Assembly: GCF_025643255.1 (NCBI RefSeq)
Contig: NZ_CP087112.1
Coordinates: 682,001 to 746,000, forward strand
Reading direction: 5' to 3'
Length of the DNA stretch: 64,000 bases
Origin: Halomonas sp. 7T
GTDB taxonomy: Bacteria; Pseudomonadota; Gammaproteobacteria; Pseudomonadales; Halomonadaceae
Part shown: positions 45,901 to 53,697 of the stretch, in pieces
How positions within the stretch are numbered: the first letter of the stretch is position 1
Layout: each line of letters starts with the position of its first letter
Notes under the pieces: model-generated
What the model was told of the DNA's origin: nothing
The model's database searches: none
The model's input: only the letters and a program-made list of their open reading frames with translations
Made by a program: the position numbers and the translations under genes

Positions 45901-46301
45901 CGTTTAGCTGAGTCAAAAAAAAGCCCGCCGGGGGAGGCGGGCATTAAAGGGCTTGGCTCACTGCAGCTCACTGGCATCAGGTGAGGGGGTGTACAGAAGT
46001 GCCAGTGAGTACAATGTCAGTATAGCTATTTGAGATGCTTTGCCAAGGGTTTGTGCAAATATTTTCGTCTTTTTTAAATTTTTGTAGCAGCCGCTTGGCG
46101 CTTCACGGAATCGTTTTTTGCACCTTATTGGTGCTAGCTAGATGCCTTTTATTGGTGCGCCCGCATATTTAGCCTCTTTTTTATTCCTATCTACCTGTTT
46201 TTGAACGCTTGTATTTGTTTGGCATATAACCTGCTTTATTTGTTTATCGACGCGTTAGCGCTGATGTACTGAACGCTTTTACGATAGCAAAAGGTGATGT
46301 T
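45901..46301. other. AT-rich interval with two hairpins
   Basis: About 400 nt without a gene. It contains a GC-rich hairpin (gcccgcc, loop, ggcgggc; 45923-45942) preceded by an A run, so best as a terminator for minus-strand transcription, and a perfect 10-bp inverted repeat ctcactggca / tgccagtgag (45967-45976 and 46000-46009). The stretch 46020-46230 is distinctly AT-rich and probably holds the promoter of the next gene. Confidence 0.55.
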
Positions 46302-47246
46302 ATGTCTAAACAGGCCAACGCTCCTTCAACACCGGTGGCATTGCCGCAACACGTAGCCCCGTGTGCTACAGACCCAGTACTGCCGCCGCGCCTGGTAGTA
46401 ACAGACCTTGATGGCTCACTGCTGGATCACCATACCTACGACTTTTCCCCTGCGGCCCCTTGGCTAGCACGCCTTAAACAGCTAGGCGTGCCGGTGATAC
46501 CTGTGTCCAGCAAAACCCGCGCTGAACTGATCCCCCTTCGTGAATTACTTGGCCTAACGGCAACCCCGTTTGTTGCTGAAAATGGCGCCGTGATTGGTTT
46601 GCCGCCTGGCTGGTGCCATGCCCGTTTAGACCGACCAGGCAGTGCCTGCGATGGGGTGGTCGTTAAACACACGGGGGTAGATGTGGGGTTTATTGGCGCT
46701 CGGCTAAAAATATGGCGAGAACGACTTGGCCTTCGATTCACCCGTATGAGTGAGCTGAATACTCAGCAAATCATGCAGCTAACCGGGCTGGACGAGGCGC
46801 GGGCCAGGGCGGCTCAGCGGCGGGAGGGGAGTGAGCCGCTGATTTGGCAGGATGATGAGAAAGCGATTGAGGCGTTTCGTCGTGCGCTAGCGGGCGATGG
46901 CCTTGAGCTGACCCAAGGGGGGCGTTTTTGGCATGTGATGGGGCGCGCCTCCGATAAAGGCAGTGCCGTGGCGTGGTTAATTAAACGCTTCAGCGCGCTT
47001 AGGGGTAGCGCGCCGATTGCGCTGGGGCTGGGCGATGGCCCGAACGATATCACCATGCTAGAGGCGGTGGATCAGGCCGTGGTGATTAGAGGGTGCCATG
47101 GCTTAGAGGTATCGCCGCAAAGTGATGCCTTATACCGCACCGAGGCAACCGGGCCAACCGGCTGGGCCGAGGGGGTGGCCCACTGGTGGGGGCGAGATAA
47201 CCGCCAATTAGCGGCGGCACCCCGTCTACCGTCTGCTACAGCCTAA
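46302..47246 (+). CDS. HAD phosphatase, mannosyl/glucosyl-3-phosphoglycerate phosphatase type
   Basis: Protein of 314 residues. HAD motif I VVTDLDGSLLDHH (Asp35, Asp37) after a variable N-terminal 30 residues; motif II VIPVSSKTRAEL; MPGP-type cap with FVAENGAVIGLP; motif IV ALGLGDGPNDITML. Dephosphorylates hexosyl-3-phosphoglycerate to hexosylglycerate. AAAGGTGATG precedes the ATG. The next gene, 19 nt away, is a GT81-like synthase, so glucosylglycerate is the likely product, a compatible solute in halophiles. Confidence 0.85.
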   Translation: MSKQANAPSTPVALPQHVAPCATDPVLPPRLVVTDLDGSLLDHHTYDFSPAAPWLARLKQLGVPVIPVSSKTRAELIPLRELLGLTATPFVAENGAVIGLPPGWCHARLDRPGSACDGVVVKHTGVDVGFIGARLKIWRERLGLRFTRMSELNTQQIMQLTGLDEARARAAQRREGSEPLIWQDDEKAIEAFRRALAGDGLELTQGGRFWHVMGRASDKGSAVAWLIKRFSALRGSAPIALGLGDGPNDITMLEAVDQAVVIRGCHGLEVSPQSDALYRTEATGPTGWAEGVAHWWGRDNRQLAAAPRLPSATA

Positions 47247-47265
47247 TGCAAAAAAGGATCAGCGA

Positions 47266-48486
47266 ATGAGTGACTTTCATCAAAATGGCGTGATTACCGA
47301 TTTTCATAACCTAACGCGCCGCCCGGTAGAGGTGTTGGAACAGGAGCTGAGCCAGTTTGCCAAGCGGCGCCCCATGGGGTTGATCTTGCCCTCGTTGTTT
47401 TCAGAGTTAGAGGGGCCAGCGCTTTCTGCTATTGTCGATGAATTAGTTAACGTGCCCTATCTCAACGAAGTGGTGATTGGCTTAGATCGCGCCGACCGCG
47501 ACCAGTTTTTATATGCCCGGGAGTTTTTTGCACGCCTGCCTCAACATACCCGCATTTTGTGGAACGATGGCCCACGGTTAAGGGCGCTAGATGCCGAGCT
47601 GGAGAGCCATGGGTTAGGCGCGTTGGAGCCGGGCAAGGGGCGTAATGTCTGGTATTGCGCAGGCTATATTCTATCCTCAGGGCGCTCATCGGTGGTGGGG
47701 TTGCATGACTGCGATATTCTCACCTACGACCGCAGCCTGTTGGCACGCCTTATGTATCCCGTTGCACATCCACGGTTCAACTATAGTTTTTGTAAAGGTT
47801 ATTACCCGCGCATTGCCGAGGGGAAGCTAAACGGGCGAGTCTCAAGACTGATGGTGACGCCACTCATACGTGCCCTGAAGACAGTGTGCGGGCCGCTGCC
47901 TTATCTCGATTACTTGGATAGTTTTCGTTACCCGCTGTCTGGCGAATTCGCGATGCGCAGTGAAGTACTGGAGGGCATACGCATACCGGCAGACTGGGGC
48001 CTAGAAATTGGCGTGCTTTCCGAGTTACAGCGCAATTATGCGCCAAGGCAGCTGTGCCAGGTCGATATCGCCGATGCCTATGACCATAAACACCAGCCGG
48101 TGAGCGAAGACGACCCTAATGGCGGCCTTAACCGCATGAGCTTGGATATCGCCAAGGCGCTGTATCGCAAGCTTGCCACCCACGGAGTGAGCTTTAGCAG
48201 CGAGGATTTCCGCACGCTCAAAGCCACCTATTACCGCTATGCCTTAGACCTTATCGAAGCCTATGATCACGATGCCACCATGAACGGGTTGAGCCTGGAC
48301 CGGCACTGTGAAGAGCAGGCGGTTGAGCTGTTTGCCAGCAACCTGTTAGAAGCAGGTAACCTGTTTCTAGAAAACCCACGGGAGCGGCCGTTTATACCCA
48401 GTTGGAACCGTGTTCAAGCTGCAGTACCCGATTTGCTAACGCGCATGCACGAAGCAGTGGAGCTGGATAACCAAGGCAAGGTGTAG
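47266..48486 (+). CDS. Glucosyl-3-phosphoglycerate synthase-like glycosyltransferase (GT81)
   Basis: Cytosolic GT-A enzyme of 406 residues. Donor region GLILPSLFSELEGPALSAIV, metal motif VGLHDCDILTYD (Asp148/Asp150), and the acceptor region FRYPLSGEFAMRSEVLEGIR with PADWGLEIGVLSELQRNYAP, matching my memory of GpgS of halophilic and thermophilic bacteria. It transfers glucose from a nucleotide sugar to 3-phosphoglycerate. It follows its phosphatase and is closed by a strong terminator. A mannosyl donor is possible; the GH13_18 phosphorylase at 58 kb favours glucosylglycerate. Confidence 0.82.
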   Translation: MSDFHQNGVITDFHNLTRRPVEVLEQELSQFAKRRPMGLILPSLFSELEGPALSAIVDELVNVPYLNEVVIGLDRADRDQFLYAREFFARLPQHTRILWNDGPRLRALDAELESHGLGALEPGKGRNVWYCAGYILSSGRSSVVGLHDCDILTYDRSLLARLMYPVAHPRFNYSFCKGYYPRIAEGKLNGRVSRLMVTPLIRALKTVCGPLPYLDYLDSFRYPLSGEFAMRSEVLEGIRIPADWGLEIGVLSELQRNYAPRQLCQVDIADAYDHKHQPVSEDDPNGGLNRMSLDIAKALYRKLATHGVSFSSEDFRTLKATYYRYALDLIEAYDHDATMNGLSLDRHCEEQAVELFASNLLEAGNLFLENPRERPFIPSWNRVQAAVPDLLTRMHEAVELDNQGKV

Positions 48487-48501
48487 CGGCAACGATGTTG
48501 T

Positions 48502-48529
48502 AACCCTGCTTATGGCAGGGTTTTTTTTG
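48502..48529 (+). terminator. Rho-independent terminator after the glucosylglycerate genes
   Basis: AACCCTGC, loop ttat, GGCAGGGTT then eight T. Strong and canonical. Confidence 0.92.
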
Positions 48530-48602
48530 TTCATTTCTCTAGTGCTTCACGCGATGCCAGCTACGCGCGAACTTAATAGAGGCGTTAATAAAGCGATCTT
48601 AA

Positions 48603-48638
48603 ATACCATAAAGGTATAAACATATAACCATATATGGT
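48603..48638. promoter_or_regulatory. Two neighbouring dyads upstream of the persulfide dioxygenase gene
   Basis: atacc-ataaa-ggtat (48603-48617) and accatatatggt (48627-48638) share ACC/GGT half-sites and have centres about 22 bp apart. AT-rich palindromes at this place suit an ArsR-type sulfur sensor (BigR/SqrR group), which controls persulfide dioxygenase plus YeeE/YedE genes in other bacteria. No such regulator gene is in the window. Confidence 0.45.
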
Positions 48639-48687
48639 CTATAGTAGGTGTATAGCAGCATCAAAAACCACCGACGGGAGGCCCTGT

Positions 48688-49554
48688 ATGCAACGCCCAA
48701 TTGTCACCCCCTTTTTTGATGAGCCCACCAATACGTTTAGCTACGTGGTGCAAGACCCTGATAGCACTGCCTGTGCGATTGTCGACTCCGTGCTGGATTT
48801 TGATTATGCCGCTGGGCAGACGGACGTACGTTCAGCCAATGAGATCATTGGCTTTATCCGCGATAACGGCTTGACGGTTGCATGGATTCTGGAAACCCAC
48901 GTACATGCTGATCACCTTTCTGCAGCACCCTATTTGCATCAGCAGTTAGGCGGTAAAACCGGTATTGGCGCGCATATCGTTGAGGTTCAGGAGATCTTTG
49001 GCAAAGCGTTTAATGCGGGTACGGAGTTCGCTCGGGATGGCAGCCAGTTCGATGCGCTGTTTAATGAAGGGGATACCTTTACCATCGGCGGCTTGCAAGG
49101 CCAGGTACTCCACACACCGGGGCACACGCCTGCTTGTTTAACGTATGTCATAGGCGATGCGGCGTTTGTGGGCGATACGCTGTTTATGCCCGATTACGGC
49201 ACTGCGCGGTGTGACTTCCCGGGTGGCGATGCCCGCACCCTTTACCGGTCGATTCAAAAAGTGCTGGCCTTGCCGGAGCAAACACGGCTGTTTTTGTGCC
49301 ACGACTATAAAGCGCCAGGACGCGATACCTACCAGCACGAAACCAGCGTGGCAGAGCAGCGCGCCGCTAACGTGCATGTTCATGAAGGCATTAGCGAAGA
49401 CGCCTTCGTCAAAATGCGCTCCGAACGTGATGCCACGCTGGGTATGCCGAAACTCATTATACCGTCGGTGCAGGTCAATATGCGGGCCGGTGAAATGCCG
49501 CCTGCAGAAGATAACGGTCAGGTGTATTTAAAAGTCCCCATTAATCGTTTTTAA
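48688..49554 (+). CDS. MBL-fold persulfide dioxygenase-like protein (Blh/ETHE1 relative)
   Basis: Protein of 288 residues from ATG 48688 (GGGAGG upstream). Metal-binding THVHADHLSAAPYL (His71, His73, Asp75, His76), second His in LHTPGHTPACLTYV, Asp in FVGDTLFMPDYG and the late LFLCHDYK. This layout is that of ETHE1-like persulfide dioxygenases oxidising glutathione persulfide to sulfite. There is no rhodanese fusion. It heads a run with a DUF2892 protein and a split YeeE/YedE transporter, a common sulfur-stress operon. Confidence 0.87.
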   Translation: MQRPIVTPFFDEPTNTFSYVVQDPDSTACAIVDSVLDFDYAAGQTDVRSANEIIGFIRDNGLTVAWILETHVHADHLSAAPYLHQQLGGKTGIGAHIVEVQEIFGKAFNAGTEFARDGSQFDALFNEGDTFTIGGLQGQVLHTPGHTPACLTYVIGDAAFVGDTLFMPDYGTARCDFPGGDARTLYRSIQKVLALPEQTRLFLCHDYKAPGRDTYQHETSVAEQRAANVHVHEGISEDAFVKMRSERDATLGMPKLIIPSVQVNMRAGEMPPAEDNGQVYLKVPINRF

Positions 49555-49584
49555 GCGTTTTTATCTGAAGGAAAGGAGCTATTC

Positions 49585-49776
49585 ATGAAATCTAACGTAG
49601 GCGGTATCGATAAAGTGGCGCGCATTGTGGTGGGTGCCGTACTGATTGGGCTGGCGCTGACCGGTACGGTAGGCGCCTGGGGCTGGATTGGCGTTGTGCC
49701 GCTGGCAACCGGCCTGTTTAATTTTTGCCCGCTTTATCCGCTGCTGGGCATCTCAACGTGTAAAACCAAGCGCTAA
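49585..49776 (+). CDS. DUF2892 (YgaP transmembrane-like) protein
   Basis: Membrane protein of 63 residues with two hydrophobic segments and the family blocks GGIDKVARIVVGAVLIGLAL and FNFCPLYPLLGISTCKTK; the two conserved cysteines are typical. In other genomes the domain is fused to rhodanese (YgaP) or lies beside sulfur-handling genes. GAAAGGAG precedes the ATG. Its exact job is unknown; it may bind or pass sulfane sulfur at the membrane. Confidence 0.87.
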   Translation: MKSNVGGIDKVARIVVGAVLIGLALTGTVGAWGWIGVVPLATGLFNFCPLYPLLGISTCKTKR

Positions 49777-49818
49777 TACGGTGTTTAGCCTTGCGGCACA
49801 TTAAATCAACAGCGTTAC

Positions 49819-50301
49819 ATGCACTTTTGGGAGTTCGCCGTGGACTGGACAGCGAGTCTGCAAGGGTTGGTCGGGGGCGTATTAATTGGCCTCTCTGCCG
49901 TATGGTTGATGGGGTCGCTTGGTCGCATTGCGGGCATTAGCGGCATCATTGGCACGTTAATTACTCAGCCGCCGAAAGGCGACAGCGCCTGGCGGCTGGC
50001 GTTTTTAGTGGGTTTGGTGAGTGGCCCGCTAGTGGTGATGGCTTTTGGCGGCGGGCTTGGCAATGTGGCAAGTGCCCCCGGCGCGGTGATTGGCGAGCCA
50101 GCAGGCGGTGTGCCGCTCATGCTGATGACCGGGCTGTTAGTCGGGCTAGGCACCGGCATTGGTAGCGGCTGTACAAGCGGGCACGGTGTTTGCGGCTTAG
50201 CGCGCTTGGCGCCGCGCTCCATCGCCGCGACGGGGCTATTTCTTGTGACGGCCATTGCGACCGTTTATATCGTGCGCCACGTTTTAGGAGGTGGTGTATG
50301 A
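49819..50301 (+). CDS. YeeE/YedE-family transporter subunit (PmpA-like)
   Basis: Membrane protein of 160 residues with four to five hydrophobic segments. The conserved cysteine motif GIGSGCTSGHGVCGLARL is the channel motif of YeeE/TsuA proteins, which move thiosulfate or another sulfur compound. It forms half of a full-length YeeE; the other half is the next gene, overlapping by 4 bp. The start is ATG 49819; GTG 49843 is an alternative. Confidence 0.87.
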   Translation: MHFWEFAVDWTASLQGLVGGVLIGLSAVWLMGSLGRIAGISGIIGTLITQPPKGDSAWRLAFLVGLVSGPLVVMAFGGGLGNVASAPGAVIGEPAGGVPLMLMTGLLVGLGTGIGSGCTSGHGVCGLARLAPRSIAATGLFLVTAIATVYIVRHVLGGGV

Positions 50302-50726
50302 GCCGGGCTATTAGCGCGAATGCGGCTAAAACGGCGGCGGGTTATCTGGCAGGGCTGCTGTTTGGGCTAGGGTTAGCCATATCGGGCATGACAGACCCCG
50401 CGCGGGTATTAGGGTTTCTAGATGTTGCCGGCGCCTGGGACCCCACGTTGATGTTTGTGTTAGGCGGCGCGGTGGTGACCACCTTTATCGGCTATCGGCT
50501 GGTGTATGCCCGTGGCACTCCGCTGTTTAGTAACGCCTTCCAGCTGCCCAGTAAGCAGGATTTAGACGCCAAGCTGCTGGGCGGTGCGGCGCTCTTTGGG
50601 ATTGGTTGGGGGCTTTCTGGCTACTGCCCTGGCCCGGCGATTGCTTCGGTTGGGGGCTTATCGTTACCGCTGCTCGCCATGTTAGTCACCATGGTGGTGG
50701 GGTGGATAATAGCGAAGCGAATTTAG
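50298..50726 (+). CDS. YeeE/YedE-family transporter subunit (PmpB-like)
   Basis: Membrane protein of 142 residues. The N-terminus SAGMTDP-like motif reads GLGLAISGMTDPARVLGFLD; the cysteine motif is GIGWGLSGYCPGPAIAS. It overlaps the previous gene (ATGA), so the two halves assemble together. ATG 50298 was chosen because GGAGGTGGT precedes it. A terminator follows. Confidence 0.87.
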   Translation: MSRAISANAAKTAAGYLAGLLFGLGLAISGMTDPARVLGFLDVAGAWDPTLMFVLGGAVVTTFIGYRLVYARGTPLFSNAFQLPSKQDLDAKLLGGAALFGIGWGLSGYCPGPAIASVGGLSLPLLAMLVTMVVGWIIAKRI

Positions 50727-50773
50727 CCTAGCGTATAACACGCTTCACTCTATTGCCCGCTGGATGACGTTTT

Positions 50774-50804
50774 CACCCTTACTTTCACAGTAGGGGTGTT
50801 TTTA
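50774..50804 (+). terminator. Rho-independent terminator after the YeeE/YedE pair
   Basis: CACCCTTACT, loop ttcac, AGTAGGGGTG (one G-U pair) and TTTTT. Confidence 0.8.
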
Positions 50805-50891
50805 TTGATACGGGTCATGCATGTGGCTCGGCGCTTAACGCTGGGTTAATGCGCGTTTGCCATGCTGGCCCCACTGTAGAAGGAAACCGCT

Positions 50892-51593
50892 ATGCATGTC
50901 CTACTCATTGAAGATGACCCGCTGGTGGCCTCGGGTATTCGCTCAGGCTTGATGATGTACGATTTTGTCGTCGATCACGTCTCTTCGATGAAGGCCGCGC
51001 GCCAAGCCATGCAGTCAGTCGAGAGCGATGTGGTCATCCTGGATCGCGGGCTGCCCGACGGTGACGGGTTGCAGCTGTTACGAACATGGCGGGAGCAGGG
51101 CGTCACGACACCGGTATTGATATTAACCGCCCGGGATGCCGTGCGTGACCGGGTGGATGGGCTTCAATGCGGCGCTGATGACTATCTGGTAAAGCCGTTT
51201 GATCTTGATGAGTTAGTGGCGCGCTTGCACGCGTTGCTGCGCCGTGTCTCAGGGCGCAGCAAAGGATTGACCGTTCATGGGGCGTTAACCCTCGACCCGG
51301 CCTCGCGCGAGGTGAGCGTTGCCGGGCAGAAAGTGGCGCTTTCCCGACGTGAGCTGGTGCTGCTGGAAGCGTTTTTGCACTCGCCACGCAGCGTGCTGTC
51401 GGCAGACCAGTTAAAAGATAGCCTGTACGGTTTAAACGATGACGTAGAGAGCAATGCGCTAAACGTGCATATCCATCACCTTCGCCGCAAGCTCGGCAGC
51501 GGTGTGATTGAAACCGTGCGTGGCTTGGGGTATCGGCTTGGTAAACCTGAAGCGGTGCATCTACCCGGCACACCTCATAAGGGGCAGCAATGA
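50892..51593 (+). CDS. OmpR-family response regulator
   Basis: Protein of 233 residues: receiver domain with phospho-acceptor Asp51 in VVILDRGLPDGDG and the conserved Lys in YLVKPFDLDEL; C-terminal winged helix (LSRRELVLLEAFLHSPRSVL; NALNVHIHHLRRKLG). Closest in feel to QseB/TctD/PmrA-type regulators. It overlaps the kinase gene by 4 bp. Downstream lies a degenerate 14-bp direct-repeat array just before the cytochrome genes, a plausible target since this class binds direct repeats. Confidence 0.92.
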   Translation: MHVLLIEDDPLVASGIRSGLMMYDFVVDHVSSMKAARQAMQSVESDVVILDRGLPDGDGLQLLRTWREQGVTTPVLILTARDAVRDRVDGLQCGADDYLVKPFDLDELVARLHALLRRVSGRSKGLTVHGALTLDPASREVSVAGQKVALSRRELVLLEAFLHSPRSVLSADQLKDSLYGLNDDVESNALNVHIHHLRRKLGSGVIETVRGLGYRLGKPEAVHLPGTPHKGQQ

Positions 51594-52906
51594 GTTTACG
51601 TGCCCGCTTATTGCTGACCCTCGGCTTAACGCTGGTGGTGCTATGGGGCGTAGCGGCGGCTTGGCTACTGAATGATCTAGAGGAAAAGTTTGTCGAAACC
51701 CTCGATCAGCGCTTGGCTCAATCGGCGCGTATGGTTGCGGGGTTAGTGCTTCAGCTGCCTGAGGAGGTGTGGGCGCAGAGTGCAACAGCGGCCCTTTCGA
51801 TTCCACCGATTGAAGGCTTGGCCTGCCAGGTTCACTCGCCACAAGGCAACATCATTGCTCGCACACATGCCGACCTTGAAGCGGTACTTTCGCCCGGCGC
51901 TAGGGGGCACACCTACCGCGAAGAGGGGGATACCACCTGGCGGGTGTTTACCTACGAGCGTGGCGATTTAGTCATCACCACCGCCGACCGTATGGATGAG
52001 CGCGATAAGCTGCTCAGTGATGTTATCCGCGTGGCGGTGGTGCCCTTTATCGTTGCCTCGATAGGCAGTTTTATTGCGCTCTGGGTGGGGGTGTGGCGGG
52101 GGCTGCTGCCGTTAGCGCGCCTGCGAGCGGCGCTGGCTAGTCGTCACCCTGAGGCGCTGGCGCCGGTTTCGACTTATGGTGTACCCAAAGAGATCAAACC
52201 CCTTATTGATACGCTTAATGGGCTACTCACCCGTGTGCAGTACACCCTGGTGCGCGAGCAGCGCTTCACCAATGACGCCGCCCATGAGCTGCGTACCCCG
52301 TTAACCGCTATTAAAACCCACCTTCAAATTGCTCGCCGCGCTGAAAAAAGTGCGGCTGAAGAGTCGTTGCGCCACGCTGAAGCAGGCGTAGTGCGACTAG
52401 CACATACGCTAGATCAGCTGCTGACGCTGGCCCGCGTGGAAGGGCGCATGCGCTTTGATGATGGCGAGCCGAGCCAGGTGGCTGAGATTGTGGAATACGC
52501 AATAGCCGACTGCATAGCCGCACCAGGACAGTGCCAGCCGCCGGAGGCACTCCCTCCTGTATGCCTGGCAATGCCCCGAGAGCTTGCCGTCACGGCGCTA
52601 CGTAACCTGCTGGATAACGCGCTGCATCATGGCCCCCATGGAGCGCCGGTGACTTTAGCCGTGAACGGTGGTGATGGCCACGTGACGTTTAGTGTTTGTG
52701 ACCAGGGGCCAGGGGTGGATGAGGCCACCTTAAAGCAGCTTACCCAGCGGTTTTGGCGAGCCAGCAAGCAGCAGGGAAGTGGCTTAGGACTTGCCATTGT
52801 GGAGGCCATCGCTGAGCGCTTTGGCGGCAGTGTGACATTCGAAAATATGAAAGCAGGTGGTTTTAGCGCGCACTTAACGGTGCCAACGGTGACGTCAAAC
52901 ACCTAA
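51590..52906 (+). CDS. Sensor histidine kinase (TctE/QseC type)
   Basis: Inner-membrane kinase of 438 residues: membrane segment at 6-27, periplasmic sensor of about 120 residues, second membrane segment near 147-170, short linker, DHp with phospho-acceptor His232 in DAAHELRTPLTAIKTHL, and HATPase with N box LRNLLDNALHHGP, G1 CDQGPGVDE and G2 GSGLGLAIVEAIAERFGG. Partner of the preceding regulator. The signal is unknown; flanking genes suggest reduced sulfur. Confidence 0.92.
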   Translation: MSLRARLLLTLGLTLVVLWGVAAAWLLNDLEEKFVETLDQRLAQSARMVAGLVLQLPEEVWAQSATAALSIPPIEGLACQVHSPQGNIIARTHADLEAVLSPGARGHTYREEGDTTWRVFTYERGDLVITTADRMDERDKLLSDVIRVAVVPFIVASIGSFIALWVGVWRGLLPLARLRAALASRHPEALAPVSTYGVPKEIKPLIDTLNGLLTRVQYTLVREQRFTNDAAHELRTPLTAIKTHLQIARRAEKSAAEESLRHAEAGVVRLAHTLDQLLTLARVEGRMRFDDGEPSQVAEIVEYAIADCIAAPGQCQPPEALPPVCLAMPRELAVTALRNLLDNALHHGPHGAPVTLAVNGGDGHVTFSVCDQGPGVDEATLKQLTQRFWRASKQQGSGLGLAIVEAIAERFGGSVTFENMKAGGFSAHLTVPTVTSNT

Positions 52907-52918
52907 AAACAGCAAAAA

Positions 52919-53004
52919 ACGTAAAACGAGCGCGTTACTAAAAGCGTGTTAATGAAAACGTAGTAATGAAAAAGCGTTAATGAAAGAGCAGTAACGACCA
53001 AGCA
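52919..53004. repeat. Degenerate 14-bp direct repeats between the kinase and cytochrome genes
   Basis: About six consecutive units of 13-15 bp based on GTTAATGAAAAGCG: starts near 52919, 52934, 52948, 52963, 52976 and 52991. It ends just before the ribosome-binding site of the cytochrome c gene. Could be a multi-site operator or simply a decayed tandem duplication. Confidence 0.6.
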
Positions 53005-53016
53005 ATCGGGGGAGTT

Positions 53017-53697
53017 ATGAATAAAAAACAGTGGAGCAAGGCGAGTTTGCTAATCAGTGCTTGCCTAGCGGCCAGCGCAACGTTTGCCCAGGAGGGGGAT
53101 GCAGAGCGTGGCCAAGCAGCTGCAGCAACCTGTACCGCGTGCCATCAGGCAAACGGTGCGGGTATGAATATTCCCGGTGGGGAGTCCTGGCCGCGTTTGG
53201 CGGGGTTAGACGCGGGCTATATCGCCAAGCAGCTACATGATTTTAAAGCGGGGCACCGACAAAACGCCTCGATGATGCCGTTTGCCAATATGCTCAGTGA
53301 CGAGCAAATTGCCGATGTGGCGGCTTACTACAGCCAAATGCCGGTCACGCCTGCCCAAGGAGGCCAAGATGCCAGCGAGGCGACTCTAGCCCGCGGGCAG
53401 CAACTGGCTGAGCGTGGCGACTGGGATGACTATATCGTGTCTTGTAAAAGCTGCCATGGCCCAGGTGGGCAAGGCGCTGGAAGTGATTTTCCGGGCATTG
53501 CCAGCCAGCATGCGGGGTACATCAGCGCTCAACTGCTGGCATGGAAAAACGACGAGCGTAGCAACGACCCGCAGAACTTGATGGGCGCGATTGCCAAGCG
53601 CATGAGTGATGACGATATTCAGGCCGTATCCGCATGGTATGCGACGCAAACGGTGAGTGAACAAACGGTCAATTCAACCGGGGAGGCAGCGCAATGA
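53017..53697 (+). CDS. tsdB: Dihaem cytochrome c4-type protein (probable TsdB)
   Basis: Periplasmic protein of 226 residues with signal peptide (LLISACLAASATFAQ). Two haem sites: CTACH (39-43) and CKSCH (143-147), each with a downstream Met (MMPFANML; AKRMSD), a two-domain c4 layout. GGGGGAG precedes the ATG. It overlaps the next gene by 4 bp; tsdB-tsdA pairs of this type occur in Pseudomonas and relatives, where TsdB accepts electrons from thiosulfate oxidation by TsdA. As a free-standing c4 it could also serve terminal oxidases. Confidence 0.82.
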   Translation: MNKKQWSKASLLISACLAASATFAQEGDAERGQAAAATCTACHQANGAGMNIPGGESWPRLAGLDAGYIAKQLHDFKAGHRQNASMMPFANMLSDEQIADVAAYYSQMPVTPAQGGQDASEATLARGQQLAERGDWDDYIVSCKSCHGPGGQGAGSDFPGIASQHAGYISAQLLAWKNDERSNDPQNLMGAIAKRMSDDDIQAVSAWYATQTVSEQTVNSTGEAAQ

